The notes: generated from the letters alone by a model not told the origin. 64,000 bases of DNA from an uncultured Candidatus Altimarinota bacterium (GCA_937944145.1 CALDZK010000001.1:124001-188000), one strand, 5' to 3'. Positions 1 to 10,955 are shown, counted from the first letter of the stretch. Translations and numbers: made by a program.

Positions 1-872
1 TGAATTATTTCTTTTTCTTTTCCACCAAACGGAGGATTTGCAAGTATGACATCGAATCTATCTTTTTCCTGTATTTGTCTGATATCAGTTGTAAGGGTAT
101 TGGTTTTTACAATATTTGGATTACTAATACCGTGCAAGATCATATTCATAACTCCCATAATATAGGCTAGACCTGTTTTTTCATTTCCGTGAAATGTATC
201 ATTTACCAAGAAATCTAGCTCTTTTTCAGTCTTATCTTGTTTCATCATATAATCATACGCTTGTATCAAAAAACCTCCACTTCCAACAGATGGATCATAT
301 ACGGTTTGCCCTACTTTCGGATCAATAGCCTCAACCATCATTTTGATAATAGATCTTGGAGTATAGAACTCCCCACTATTTCCTCAGTCAGATCCCATAC
401 CTCGCAAGAGATCTTCATATACTTGTGAAAGCTCAAACAGATCCTCAGATTTTTGAAAACTCAGATCATCGATAATATCAAGTATCTCTCTAAGTGTATG
501 CCCAGAATCGATTTTGTTATCTATAAAATGAAATATCTCCCCAATCTTATATCTCAAGGTATGATAGTCCTCATTCACTCCTCTGAGTGATTTAAAATAC
601 GGAAACAATTCATGATTCACAAAGTCTTTCAGATCATCACCTGATGTATCTTTATTATCTCCATGAGCCCAATGACTCCATCTATACTTTTTTTCAACCG
701 TATAGTTATACTCACGTCCATCCAGCAAAGCATTATCTGCTTCTCTACGTTCAAAGTCATCTAAAAACTTCAAAAAGAGTATCCAGCTGATTTGTTCTGT
801 ATAGTGCATAGCTCCAGAGATTCCATCGTCTCTCCTGAGTATATCTGTGATTCTATTTATTTGTTGTTTCAT
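1..872 (-). CDS. hsdM: Type I restriction-modification DNA methyltransferase subunit (HsdM), C-terminus cut by window start
   Basis: N6-adenine methyltransferase subunit of a type I restriction-modification enzyme; it works with HsdS to methylate host DNA and with HsdR to restrict foreign DNA. The ATG at 870-872 opens a frame that runs off the window edge (about 290 codons seen). An N-terminal HsdM-type helical domain (residues 1-160) is followed by the SGEFYTPR motif, the SAM-binding DPSVGSGGFL motif and the catalytic NPPFGG motif. The codon between SD and GNSGEFYTPR (384-386) is UGA, at a position where the family has small residues or Gly. It is the last gene of the hsd operon, 22 bases after hsdS. 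Family assignment is firm. Confidence 0.95.
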
Positions 873-894
873 AGTTTTTTATATTTCCAAAATA

Positions 895-2001
895 TTAATC
901 CTTCACCAATCTCCCCTCAAATGCCTCCTTTAGCAAACTCTGTTTCATCTCCTTCAGTCCGTCTATCTTCTCTTTATATAACTCTCTCAACTCTTTATTC
1001 TTCTCAAAGACTCTATCCAAATACTCCACGATTTCTTTTTGTTTTTCGAGTGGTGGGAAATAAGTGTGATATTCATCTAGAATAGTTTTATTTACTCAAG
1101 ATTGTCATGCTGCTCTTTGTGATTTAGAGATAATGTAGTTTTGAATAATAGGGTTTTGTAAAAACCAATATAAATAATCGCTAAAAATTTCATTATCATC
1201 AAATACTGATTTCATTAAAGCAACATTATACGCTCATTCGATTCATCTTAAAATTTGAAAAATAGGTGGTCAATATCTTCACACCATAATATCGCATTTT
1301 CCACAAAATTTCTTGGTTGATTTTTCGTCGACATAAACTAAAAATTTATCTGTTTTGTAATCTCTTATCTGAATTAATCGAACATAACCATCTTTTTTCT
1401 CATAAATAAATGTACTCTTAGGTGGTTGTGATCATCAAATAAATTTTACATAATCTGATAACCTTTCCTTTACTCATATTCATTGAAATGAAGAAAACAC
1501 TTGCTCCAACACACTCTTCTCCATCTCCTCAATCTCCTTCAAACTCTTCTCAGCAAGATCTATACTTGCATCAATCTTTTCAAAAGCACTATCAAGTTTT
1601 TGTACGATTGCTTTTTGGGTTGGGAGAGGTGGGAGTGGGATTTTTTGGTCATAAACATGATTTCTATTTATTCATGGTTTAACTCATTGAGCTAGGCTTG
1701 GTAAATTTAAAAATACAAGAGCATTGAAAATATAATCTAAATCTGCTTTTCATGAAGTAGTAACAAAATATGTGACATCTGATGCCCAAAATTTTCAGCT
1801 TACTCGAGTTAATGCTCATGCACTTCATTTTCTTCAAATAATTATACTTTCTCACTCAAACAAAAATTTATCTGAATTATACATAACTCCATTTGCTCAA
1901 TAGACTTGATATAATCAATTTTTATTTTTATCTTCTTTTAAAACTCACTTTCAGTAATTTAATACAATTATTTCTCAAAGTCTTTTTAGTGGGTATGGCA
2001 T
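895..2001 (-). CDS. hsdS: Type I restriction-modification specificity subunit (HsdS)
   Basis: Target-recognition subunit of the type I enzyme; it sets the DNA sequence recognised by HsdM and HsdR. 368 residues with the usual duplicated plan: two target-recognition domains (about 1-150 and 200-330), each ending in a conserved spacer helix region (IPLPPLPTQKAIVQKLD near the middle, FPPLEKQKEIVEYLD near the end) and the terminal EAFEGRLVKD. Motifs such as IIGRKGSAGAL and AQGVKPGINRN have their glycines encoded by UGA; at least 15 UGA codons lie in frame. The ATG at 1999-2001 overlaps nothing and lies 14 bases after the OLD ATPase stop. Specificity cannot be read from sequence. Confidence 0.93.
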
Positions 2002-2015
2002 GGGGTTTTGTGTTT

Positions 2016-3689
2016 TTAAAATGGTAGATTTTCAACTGAGACTTCTTTTTGCTCTTCACTTTCTCTTCCACTATTATCTATATTTCAATCCTTTATATAT
2101 GAGATTATAGATTTAAAATGAGAAGGAATTCAATATTTTTTCTCAGATTGAGTCCAGTTATAAGCATTCAGAATCTTATCATCAGAATTATTATAGTCTG
2201 AGTATCATAGTTTTAACATTTCATCTTCTAAGTCGTCATCCATTTCAAATCATATTCATGAATCTATACAGAACTTAAAATTTCAGTGAATATCATTTAC
2301 TTTAGCATTTTTTTTGTTCTCATCTTTATCCCAAATTGCAGTAAAATTTATTCATGACAATCTACAAACTCAAATAAAATATAATACTCATGTTTTTCAT
2401 CAACACTCAATTATAGAAACTCATTTTGAATAAACATCTAGATTCTCTGACTTGCACAATTCATGTAATATCATCTTTTCAGATGGTCATTCAACTAATA
2501 CCACTCTTTTAGAGAAAAATATTTCATTCCTTTCAAAGTTAAAATGAGTATAAACTCTCATCTTATCCTCTATTGTAAATGAAATATTTTGCTTCGATAT
2601 TTCATTAGTTCAATCCTTGTCTTTTTGTAACATGATAATATTATCAGGTTTTGACGCGTCTAAAAAAACTGGATTATGGGTTGTATATAATATTTGTGTT
2701 TCTTTTGATAATTCAATAAAAGAATTATATAGTGCTCTTTGAGCATTTGGATATAAAAAAAGTTCTGGTTCTTCAATTCAAAAAATAACTTTTCATGACA
2801 TAAGCTCTGCATATGTTTGAAATATCGATAAAAGCAAAAGATTCTGCATACCTGATCAAACATCATTTGCATTAAAGCTCTTCTCTTTATTCCATTCTTC
2901 AGAAATATTAATTTGCAAAGTTTTATAAAACCAATTCACATCATAAATATCTAATTCAGGACTAAACTTATTAGCAAGTCCTAAGCTATTATTACAACAG
3001 TTCTTAGTAAAAATATCTTTAAATTTCTTAAAATTTAAGTTGCTACAAAAATCAGCTTCTAAAAAATCTTTAGCTGGTTCCATTTTCTCTTGAAATGCTT
3101 GTTTTAATTTTTGTTCACCTTCTTTTCTATTTACTTCTCATGTTTCGGGGTCTGTTCAATAATTATCGCTATAATCTTCAAATATCCTTTGCATAAGTTT
3201 TCAAAGCATAGTCCAACTAGACACTCTCATTTGAGAATTCAAATCTCTTTGAGAAGGGATATAAATAAAACTACAAAGTCTTTTGAAGTCTTCATCTAAA
3301 TAATATCATTCTCTTTTATGTTGATTACCAGAGATTCAATCATTATAACTATTCTCCCAAAGTCTATTTTCACATTTAAAAGATGTTCAATTACATTCCA
3401 TAATTAGAGAAGCACATTTTATTAGCTTTTCATTACCGTAATAGTTCCATCACTTAATTTTTTCTTCAAAATAAATTTCTATTTTTAGTATTTTTGAAGA
3501 ATCATAGAATAACTCTTTTTTTACAGTTCACTTTGTAGTCCATCATTCTCACAGGACTAAATCGATAGCCTTCAATATATTTGATTTTCAAACGCTATTA
3601 GGTCATAGAATTGCAGTTAAATCATATAAATTTAGCTCAAGTTCTTGAATAGACTTAAAATTTTCTATTTTTATTTTTTCTATCTTCAT
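2016..3689 (-). CDS. OLD-family ATPase with TOPRIM nuclease domain
   Basis: 557 residues. The N-terminus is an SMC/RecF-like ATPase head: Walker A GPNSVGKSN near residues 28-36, with its first and fourth-from-last glycines encoded by UGA; Walker B region IEEPELFLYP; H-loop YTTHNPVFLD. A C-terminal TOPRIM-like domain follows, with VEGPSEK (catalytic Glu) and GDKDEN (metal-binding DxD). This arrangement is that of overcoming-lysogenisation-defect (OLD) nucleases, many of which act in phage defence (Gabija GajA, or fused PARIS-type proteins). No UvrD-type helicase partner is seen nearby. It lies between the DUF3800 genes and hsdS on the same strand, so it probably travels with the restriction system. 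A defence role is inferred. Confidence 0.85.
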
Positions 3690-3727
3690 TTCTATACTTT
3701 TTTAATCATAAACTATTTTTCTAAACT
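3679..3727. repeat. Direct repeat, copy 1 (leader and start of OLD ATPase gene)
   Basis: A 49-base block nearly identical to 4045-4093, exactly 366 bases apart. It covers the 5' leader and first codons (ATG AAG ATA GA) of the OLD ATPase gene. The first 34 bases match perfectly and the rest differ at two positions. Confidence 0.85.
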
Positions 3728-3884
3728 GCTCGAGTCAAGTCACTTTATTTGACTATTTCTGGAAATTCATATAATCTTATACAAGAAAGGTCATAAACCT
3801 AAAGTATACTATTTCTTGGAATTCCTTGCATCGCTCGGACCTGAACAAGGACATCAAAAGGTATACAATGTAGGCCTTTTTTTG

Positions 3885-4055
3885 TTACCTAGAATCTTCA
3901 AACCAAACCTCATCATAAGAGATTTTTTCTTGAAATACAGAACACCATAAACTACAGGATTTGTTGTATTTCTCAAAAAATCAATAACAAAAGACATCAG
4001 CAATTTGGAGTTGTTTCATAGACTCACTTTTTTCATGCAAGATATCTATCTTCAT
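3885..4055 (-). pseudogene. 56-residue remnant resembling the C-terminus of a DUF3800 protein
   Basis: Short frame from ATG 4053-4055 to TAA 3885-3887. Residues LQIADVFCYGFFEKYN followed by a WCSVFQEKI stretch recall the C-terminal helix of DUF3800 proteins (QLADxxA pattern), but the N-terminal DES motif and core are absent. It begins within copy 2 of the direct repeat, so its leader and start codon are those of the OLD ATPase gene. The simplest reading is a rearrangement that left only the tail of a second DUF3800 gene under a copied leader. It could instead be a small functional protein. The DUF3800 link is an inference from weak similarity. Confidence 0.45.
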
Positions 4056-4093
4056 TTCTATACTTTTTTAATCATAAATTATCTTTCTAAACT
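4045..4093. repeat. Direct repeat, copy 2
   Basis: Second copy of the block at 3679-3727, covering the leader and start of the 56-residue frame on the minus strand. Confidence 0.85.
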
Positions 4094-4233
4094 CCCCCAC
4101 CCAGTCAGTTAATTTTGACTTTTTGGGTCTTTTCTCATATAATACTAGTGGAATTAAATCCCCTCTGAACTGTCGGCTTTATGCATGTGTGCGTTCCACA
4201 TATATTTGGATAGGAGGGGATTTTCCAATTGTG

Positions 4234-4860
4234 TTAATCACTCGGCCAATACTGCTCATATATCTTCCTGTGAGAGATGATCTGGATACTTCTATCTTTG
4301 TCATCTTTTTTTGTATATTTCCTATTTGTAGCAGATGCAACATAATCTGCAAGTTGAATACAATTAATCTTTTTAGAATCTATCATTTTTACTGAATGAA
4401 TTCTCTTGATAGATTCTGTATTCATCTTGTTACGAAGGTACTTTGCAAGTGACTGACGAAAAGCTTTATCCCCACTCCCGTCAATAATTATTCTCGCGTT
4501 CTCTAGTTTATCCTTTGCATTTTCAAATACAAGTGAAGTCGTGTATTTATAAAAACTTTGTTTGTTTTTAAATCCTTCTCAATAAAGTTTTTCTTTATTT
4601 AAGACAATACTATAATAGAAGAAATTGTAAGGAGCAACTGCAGAAAAGAAAGATTCTCTAATTTTAAAAGAATTGTGAGCAAAGTGAAATTCAAAATCAT
4701 CCTTGTATCCTAATTCTTTCTTTAGAAGCTGTATCCTATTTTCACATGCAAGATAATCTTCTTCCTCATTAAAAATAACAAGTCCTATAGTAAAAAATTT
4801 ACTAGAATTTTTATCAAATTTAAATCAACTATCTCAACTTTCATCTATAAAAACATACAT
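4234..4860 (-). CDS. DUF3800 domain protein
   Basis: 208 residues. It begins MYVFIDESGDSGF, the DUF3800 hallmark with its acidic DES motif (both glycines are UGA), has IIIDGSGDKAFR mid-protein and an IQLADYVAS motif near the C-terminus. The fold is RNase H-like in published comparisons; the biochemical activity is not settled, though DUF3800 genes are common in defence islands. Its ATG lies 8 bases downstream of the hsdR stop, so it is probably co-transcribed with hsdR. TAA at 4234-4236 ends it. Confidence 0.85.
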
Positions 4861-4868
4861 ATCTTCTC

Positions 4869-7184
4869 TTACTTACTATATAAACTCCTCTGCATCTCAT
4901 AATACGCTTCTACAAGTTTTTCCATACCTCAGAACTCCTCTGCGATCTCACGAGCTTGTCACTTATTAAAGAGCTGTATTTTACTTGAAAGCCCATCTTT
5001 ACGGAATTCTAGGATTCAGTTTTGTACATATATCCCGAGAAGAAACTCTAGAAAATCTTGAGCCTTGAGACTCTCGTAGTTTTCAAGTATACCTTTTGCA
5101 TATTCACTACGCTCTTTTCTATACTTGATATCAGCGTCAAAAGATATATGAGCGAGAATATCAAATATATCTGATTTCTCAGCGTGAAAGAGGGTACGAA
5201 GATCATCAAGTTGATCTTTTTCTATTCCCATACTTGCAAGCTGAGAAAGGAGTTTCTGTCTTGTTTCAGGGTTCGACCATAGCTCTCTGAGCTGATGCTC
5301 GTCTTGGTATATCTTTGGGAGCTCTCCCACTATCCTTTCCAAGAATGCTTCACTTGATAAATGTTTTCCCGTTACAGGATCAAGATAGCGAGTTTCTATA
5401 TCTATGACTTTTACCTCTCTACTTGCTCAAAGCTTTACGTATATTTTTTCTCTTTTTTCTTTTGGTGTAAAATCTGCTGATTCGTCTTCATTGTATTCTT
5501 CTTTCACTTTTTTTTGTTTTTCATCCTTGTCTTCTACGAGATTTTCTTCTTCTGGAGTACCATCCCAAAGCTCATCTCTAAAATCGTTAGTTGCTCACAT
5601 AAAGTCGTAGATCGTAAAAAAGTCTTTCCCTTCAAATACCCTTGTTCCCCTTCCTACGATTTGTTTATATTCAACAATACTTCCTATGTTTCTTACAAGA
5701 ACGATATTGCGAACATTGAGAGCATCTACTCAAGTGGTAAGCATTTGAGAACTCGTGAGAATTACAGGAATATCTTTATCGTTGTCTTGAAATTTTTCAA
5801 GATACTGTCTTCCTATCTCTCCTTCATTACTGGTTACGCGTACACAATAATCAGGATCTTTTATACTCTTGTATTTATTGATACTATCTCTGAGCCTGAG
5901 AGCATGTCATTGATCTACACAAAATACTATGGTCTTATCCATTTGCTCTATCTGTTGTAAAACCGTTTGAGCGATAATATCACTACGCTCATCTACAACT
6001 ATTTCTCTCTCCATATCTTTTGCGTAATACACATCTTTTTTTGCGTTTCACGAAGTAATCTCATCACCACTATTGAGTACCAATTCATCAATATTGAGTT
6101 TAATCCTTTTTATTTTGAAAGGAGTCAGGAAACCATCATCAATTCAGGCTTTGAGAGAGTACTCATACACAGGAGATCAAAAATACTCATAGGTATTTAC
6201 ATTATCATCTCTTTTTGGAGTTGCTGTGAGACCAAGATGGACAGCACTCTCAAAATGCTTGAGTATCTCAGTCCAATTTCCATCTTCTTTTGCCCCTCAT
6301 CTGTGACATTCATCTATGATGATAAGATCAAAGAAATCTTTTGGATATCTATTATAGTATGCTTCTTCTAAATATTCTCACTGCTCATCTTTTCCTCATA
6401 CTAGGGCTTGGTATATTGCAAAGAAAATGTTTGCATTTTTGGGTACTTTTCCTCCTCTTTTTTTGATCTCTACTCCATTAATTTTTAGAATATCTTTTTC
6501 CATTGGGTTAAAGGTATTCATTGCTTGATCTACGAGTATATTTCTATCTGCAAGAAGTAAAATACGTGGTCTTCTTTTCCCTATACCTTCTCTCGACCAA
6601 CGAGCCTGAAATAGTTTATATGCTGTTTGAAATGCAATAACTGTTTTTCACGTCCCTGTTGCCAATGTGAGGAGAATTCTTTTTTCTCCATCTCATATTG
6701 ATTCCATTACTTTTGTAATAGCATTTTCTTGATAATAACGAGGCTTTTTATCAGAGAGGAGATATGGCTCAGATAATAAAGCTTCTTTTATTGTATTTTG
6801 TTCTCAAAAGACTTTTTGGTACAACTCTTCAGGTGCAGGGAAAGACTCGATAATTGATCAAGTCCCTGTATCAGTATCAAATTCATATATTTCTTTTCCA
6901 TTTGTTGCGTATACAAAGCGTAGATTGAGACATTTTCCATAATCTTTCACTTGTTCGAGTCATTCTGTCACTGCAAGATCATATTTTTTTGCTTCAATTA
7001 TTGCAAGCTTTATCCCTTTATGAGTAAGAATATAATCAGCATATTTTCTTTTTCCCCTTTTTCCTCAAAGCCCTTTTCTTCCGTCGGTAAAATAGAGTTC
7101 TCGAATGATCTGAGACTCTTGCCATCCCGAGGACTTGAGCTTCGGATCTATGTATTTACTTCGTGTATCGGATTCTCAGTACAT
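4869..7184 (-). CDS. hsdR: Type I restriction enzyme motor/nuclease subunit (HsdR)
   Basis: 771 residues; SF2 translocase and endonuclease subunit of the type I system. The N-terminus MYGESDTRSKYIDPKL and the following AIIEAKKYDLAVTEG stretch belong to the HsdR nuclease domain (ExK motif). Helicase motifs are clear: ATGTGKT (motif I, second Gly UGA), DECHRG (motif II), LTATP (motif III) and VGRGTR (motif VI). The C-terminal helical domain follows. An in-frame TAG two codons upstream of the ATG at 7182-7184 fixes the start. It is the first gene of the hsd operon. Shorter than classical EcoKI HsdR (about 1,100 residues) but typical of the EcoEI/DEAD-type group. Confidence 0.95.
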
Positions 7185-7311
7185 ACTCTAACTAAATATT
7201 ATAATAATTTTATACTACTCATAAATAAGCTCCATACAAAGATATTTATTCCTTTAATAAGAAATTAATGCATGCACTCTTTTCTGTGTTTACTGCACCC
7301 CCGAAAAAAAC

Positions 7312-7333
7312 AAAGCACTTTCATCGGTGCTTT
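7312..7333. terminator. Bidirectional hairpin between divergent hsdR and gst
   Basis: Seven-base stem AAAGCAC/GTGCTTT with an eight-base loop, T-run on the plus side and G plus seven T on the minus side. No gene on either strand obviously ends here, since both neighbours start nearby and point away. Rest of 7185-7404 is AT-rich with no gene. Confidence 0.55.
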
Positions 7334-7404
7334 TTTTAAGAGTTGTAATTATCATAATAGTTATTAACATAGACACTCTAAAATACCTAAACACCCCTAT
7401 AACT

Positions 7405-8058
7405 ATGCCTACAAAACAAGCAATAGAACTCTACTCTCTAGCAACACCAAACGGACAAAAAGTATCTGTTATGCTCGAGGAAATACAAATCCCCTATAAC
7501 GCACATACGATAAATATCCTAGAGGGAGATCAATTCACCGATGAATATAAAAAAATCAGCCCAAACTCAAAGATCCCTGCAATAATTGACCCTAACGGAC
7601 CTGATGGAAAAGAGCTCAGTATCATGGAGTCAGGTGCTATCCTCATATATCTCTCTGAAAAGAGTGGAAAATTATTATCCAACGACCCTCGTGTACGCAA
7701 CGAGACACTACAATGGTTGTTTTTTCAAGTTGGTCATGTAGGTCCGATGTTTGGACAGTTTGGGCATTTTTACAAATACTGAAAAGCTGCTTGTGACCAT
7801 CCATATCCTGTGGAGCGTTACACAAAAGAAGCAAAGAGACTCCTATGAGTTCTCGATACACAACTCGCAGGGAATAATTATCTCATAAATAACACCTACT
7901 CTATTGCTGATATCGCAACATTTCCATGGGTTGACGCGCTCACTACTTTTTATGGAGCTCGCGAGACTCTCGGACTCGACTGATACAAAAACGTAGATAA
8001 GTGGCTCAAAACCTGCCTCAAACGTCCAGCAGTACAAAGGTGAATGAATGTCTGTTAG
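7405..8058 (+). CDS. Glutathione S-transferase family protein, YfcG/YghU-like
   Basis: 217 residues. N-terminal thioredoxin-fold domain (1-90) with ATPNGQKVSVMLEE, then SPNSKIPAIID and ESGAILIYLSEKSG, the glutathione-binding patterns of the Nu-class YfcG/YghU enzymes. The C-terminal helical domain has LQWLFFQVGHVGPMFGQ and SIADIATFPWV. YfcG-type members are disulfide reductases using glutathione. The ATG at 7405 is chosen over an upstream in-frame start because family homology begins just after it. A 13-bp perfect terminator hairpin follows. Confidence 0.9.
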
Positions 8059-8095
8059 CCTCAAAGGATCTGTAACCAGTACAGCATACAAAAAA

Positions 8096-8123
8096 ATACT
8101 TTGATATATCTATATCAAAGTAT
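8096..8123. terminator. Bidirectional terminator, 13-bp perfect stem
   Basis: Perfect inverted repeat 8096-8108/8111-8123 with a two-base loop, A-run on the left and T-run on the right; it serves the convergent gst and VOC genes. Confidence 0.85.
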
Positions 8124-8140
8124 TTTTTTGAAGTCTCAGC

Positions 8141-8509
8141 TTACCCAGCCATATGGAAAAAATTGAGTTTGTTTCCATCGAGATCACGAAAATACGCAGC
8201 ATAAAATCCTGGTATTCTCTCTCCTGGTTTCCCTTCACACGTAGCTCCGAGTTCGAGAGCTTTTTCATACATCTTGTCTACTTCTTCGTTTGAAGAAACA
8301 GCAAGAGCAGCCATGTTTCCATTTCCTGGATGAGCCTCCTCACCGTTGAAAGGCTCAGCCACAGCGAGTCCTGCTCATGATCCTGTCCCCCACATAACGA
8401 GTCTCCCTATATCAACAGTTTGTTTTGCTCAGAGTTCTCCGAGTAGAGTGTCATAAAAGGCCTTAGCTTTTCCCATATCTTTTGTTCCAATTGATGCAAA
8501 TCAAAGCAT
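8141..8509 (-). CDS. VOC-family (glyoxalase/bleomycin-resistance-like) protein
   Basis: 122 residues, a single vicinal-oxygen-chelate domain: start MLGFASIGTKDMGKAKAFYD, then RLVMWGTGSGAGLAV and the C-terminal AYFRDLDGNKLNFFH. Members bind a metal and act as small-molecule lyases, dioxygenases or resistance proteins; the substrate is unknown. The start ATG at 8507-8509 is the only one giving the complete first beta-alpha unit. Confidence 0.85.
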
Positions 8510-8628
8510 ATATCATATATGTTTAAAAAAATATTATATCGTTTTATCTAAAAAACTTTTTCCATTCTACTAGGCTATACTTAACTCTTCCTTAATTATC
8601 TCTTTATATTTTATATACCTATTCCTAC

Positions 8629-8656
8629 TTGAAAAAAAGTACTTTTTTCGTACAAT
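8629..8656 (+). promoter_or_regulatory. Predicted sigma-70-type promoter for the glycosyltransferase/hrcA unit
   Basis: TTGAAA, 16-base spacer, TACAAT, about 40 bases before the glycosyltransferase start. Confidence 0.55.
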
Positions 8657-8696
8657 TATGACCAACAATTTATAGAACTCTACAAAACAAAAACAG

Positions 8697-9794
8697 ATGC
8701 AAATCTCTCTTGATATCAGATGACATGATGAGACAACTCCGTATGGCAAATTTGTACTCCATCTCCTATGATCCCTCCTACAGTGAGAATCAGAGACAAA
8801 GTATATAGTCTATACACATCAAACTTCTTCAGTTGAGCTCCCAAGCAACATACAAATTCGTCATAGTTCCCGTAAAAAAGGAAAGTTTTTTCATGATATA
8901 TCATTTAAAAAACAACTCAATTCCGATACATCTCATCTATATATATTTTTTGATGAACATGTTCCCTATGGGTTCAAAAAAGACTATATTGTCCTGATTC
9001 CTAGTTTGACAGAAGTATTTTTTCCGAGTCACTGAGGTCTCAGAAACATACTCTATCAAAGAAAACTCTCCTACGCGATACACCACGCATCTCAGATACT
9101 CTGTCTGGACAAAAACACATCCAGAGAGCTCAACGAACGTCTCAATATACCAGAGTCAAAAATCTGAATTATTTCTGGATTCTTTCCTGATACATCAGTC
9201 TCTATCCCAAAAACAGATCTCAAAATAGATATAGAAGTCAAACACGGACTCGATGCTCCCTATTTTCTCTATGATGTAGAAAATACAAATAGCAGCAATT
9301 TCGAGCGTGTACTCAAGATATTTCAAAACATCTCAAAATCAGATACTCCAGCGCACCTTCTAGTCATATCAGAAGCCATAGCAAAGGAAGTACAACTCAG
9401 ACAAAAAGCGCTCGATATGTGAATCCAGAAACAAGTTCTATTCATCTGAGAGGTCGATCCTAGTGAACAGTATTATTACTATACGCAATCGAGCTGAGTG
9501 ATATTTCCAAGTATATATGGCTCATTTCCATTTGATTTCCAGAGAGCAATAGCTCACAAAACTCCAATTATTGCCAGTGATCTGAAATCAACTGTTTCAG
9601 TTATGGGAGAGAGTATATCATACTTCAACTCCCGTTCTACGAGCGAGGCAACAGATCAGATACACGATTTCCTCAAAAAAAATACACCTACGGGCACCTC
9701 CTACATAGATCTACACACAAAACTCAACCTCACCCATACAACTGCTGCCCTGAAAAAACACATCACCAACTGGGAAGAAAATCCTTGAAAATAA
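8697..9794 (+). CDS. Glycosyltransferase, family 1-like
   Basis: 365 residues. Starts MQISLDIRGHDETTPYGKFV; a central FPSIYGSFPFDFQRAIAHKTPIIASDL stretch matches the nucleotide-sugar-binding loop of GT-B enzymes, where a position before a Gly-rich turn is followed by an AxAxKxPII pattern. C-terminal helices end in ENPGK. The acceptor and sugar are unknown; surface glycan synthesis is likely. Followed 45 bases later by hrcA on the same strand. Confidence 0.75.
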
Positions 9795-9839
9795 GCTACT
9801 TCTTACTATACTAAAAAGTGAAATATATCTCCACAAGCT

Positions 9840-10538
9840 ATGACAACTCTCACACCTAGAAACATAGAAATACTCCGTATCATCGTCGAGGAGTACATCT
9901 TGACATGAGAAGTTCTCGGGAGCAAGCTCCTCCTAAAAAAATACGATCTCGGAGTCAGTAGTGCGACTGTCAGAAACGATATGGCTCTCCTAGAAAAACT
10001 CGAACTCGTATATCAACCATACAACTCTGCAGGGAGACTACCAACTGCCAAGTGACTCAGGGCATTTGTTAGTTATCTCATGTCTGAGACTCCAGATCAT
10101 TTTCTCGAAGAAAAAAGTAGTATGTCAATAGGGAGTGATATAGCAAAACTCTCTGATTTTGTACACAAGATCACTTATGAACTCGCAAAAAATACCCGAG
10201 AAATAGCTTTTTTTCTCATACCTGAAAAACATATATCAGAACATAGTGGGGTAGCTACTTTTCTGAGAAAAAATCACAAACGTATCGGTGATGACATCTA
10301 CAACATCATAAAAATGCTCGAAGACAAAGTAAACTTTTCGAGTTTCATCCAAGCTTTTCCTATACACGAAGGAGTGAATATATTTATCGGAGAAGAAAAC
10401 ATCCTCCCCTATCTCAAAGACTATACCATCATCCTCAAACCTCTATCGATCGAAGGACAAAAATGATATGTCGGAATCATCGGAGGACTCAAAATGAACT
10501 ATAGTTTCAATATAAGTGCTGTAAGAGGGATAATATAA
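9840..10538 (+). CDS. hrcA: Heat-inducible transcription repressor HrcA, short form
   Basis: Represses chaperone genes at CIRCE operators in families where it has been studied. The N-terminal winged helix is well kept: [33 protein letters not shown] and [16 protein letters not shown], with the Gly in LTGE and AKGL encoded by UGA. Only 232 residues against a usual 330-350, so the central inserted domain is largely missing; the C-terminal [20 protein letters not shown] matches the normal HrcA ending. No dnaK/grpE and no CIRCE inverted repeat were seen in the window. Confidence 0.85.
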
Positions 10539-10553
10539 AAACCTCTTTTTTTT

Positions 10554-10581
10554 TTGACATCAATTTTATCATTATTATAAT
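10554..10581 (+). promoter_or_regulatory. Predicted strong promoter upstream of the 97-residue gene
   Basis: TTGACA, 16-base spacer, TATAAT, ending 34 bases before the ATG at 10615. Confidence 0.75.
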
Positions 10582-10614
10582 AAAGTGGAAAACTATTCTA
10601 AAACATCATTTTTT

Positions 10615-10908
10615 ATGCTCACCCCTAAACAGATTAAAAGCTGAACAGATGAGGAAACAGTAGGTATTACAGCTTCTATAATTTGATATCTCAAAAGTGC
10701 TGAGTGAAGTATAGAGTCGCTGCAGTGAGAGATAAAAAATCTTATCGAAACAGCAGCCAGAGAATGAAACCAGGATTTACACCTCTCATTGTTGGGATTA
10801 GAGAAACTAATACTAGGAATAAAGTCTGAAGTATCAACTGTATCAAGTATCACAGAACAGAATAACCTAACACACCAGATCACCGATCCTGGTCTTAGAA
10901 ATAACTAG
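10615..10908 (+). CDS. Hypothetical protein, 97 residues
   Basis: Not recognised. Reads MLTPKQIKSGTDEETVG, then a predicted helical region with five UGA-encoded glycines, ending ITDPGLRNN. No signal peptide or membrane segment. It has its own consensus promoter and a good terminator, so it is probably a real, separately expressed gene. Confidence 0.7.
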
Positions 10909-10929
10909 TACCAAAGTTATTTGAATAAA

Positions 10930-10955
10930 AAACCTCTCAAGATTAAGAGAGGTTT
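10930..10955. terminator. Bidirectional terminator between convergent genes
   Basis: Nine-bp stem AAACCTCTC/GAGAGGTTT, eight-base loop, with A- and T-rich flanks; shared by the 97-residue gene and trxA. Confidence 0.85.

Noticed and set aside
2660-2872. 70-residue minus-strand frame inside the OLD ATPase gene
   Set aside because: Out of frame with the conserved ATPase/TOPRIM motifs, which run straight through this segment when UGA is read as Gly.
5514-6371. Long plus-strand open frames opposite hsdR
   Set aside because: They are shadows of the hsdR frame: no family motifs, no ribosome-binding site, composition of a reverse strand.
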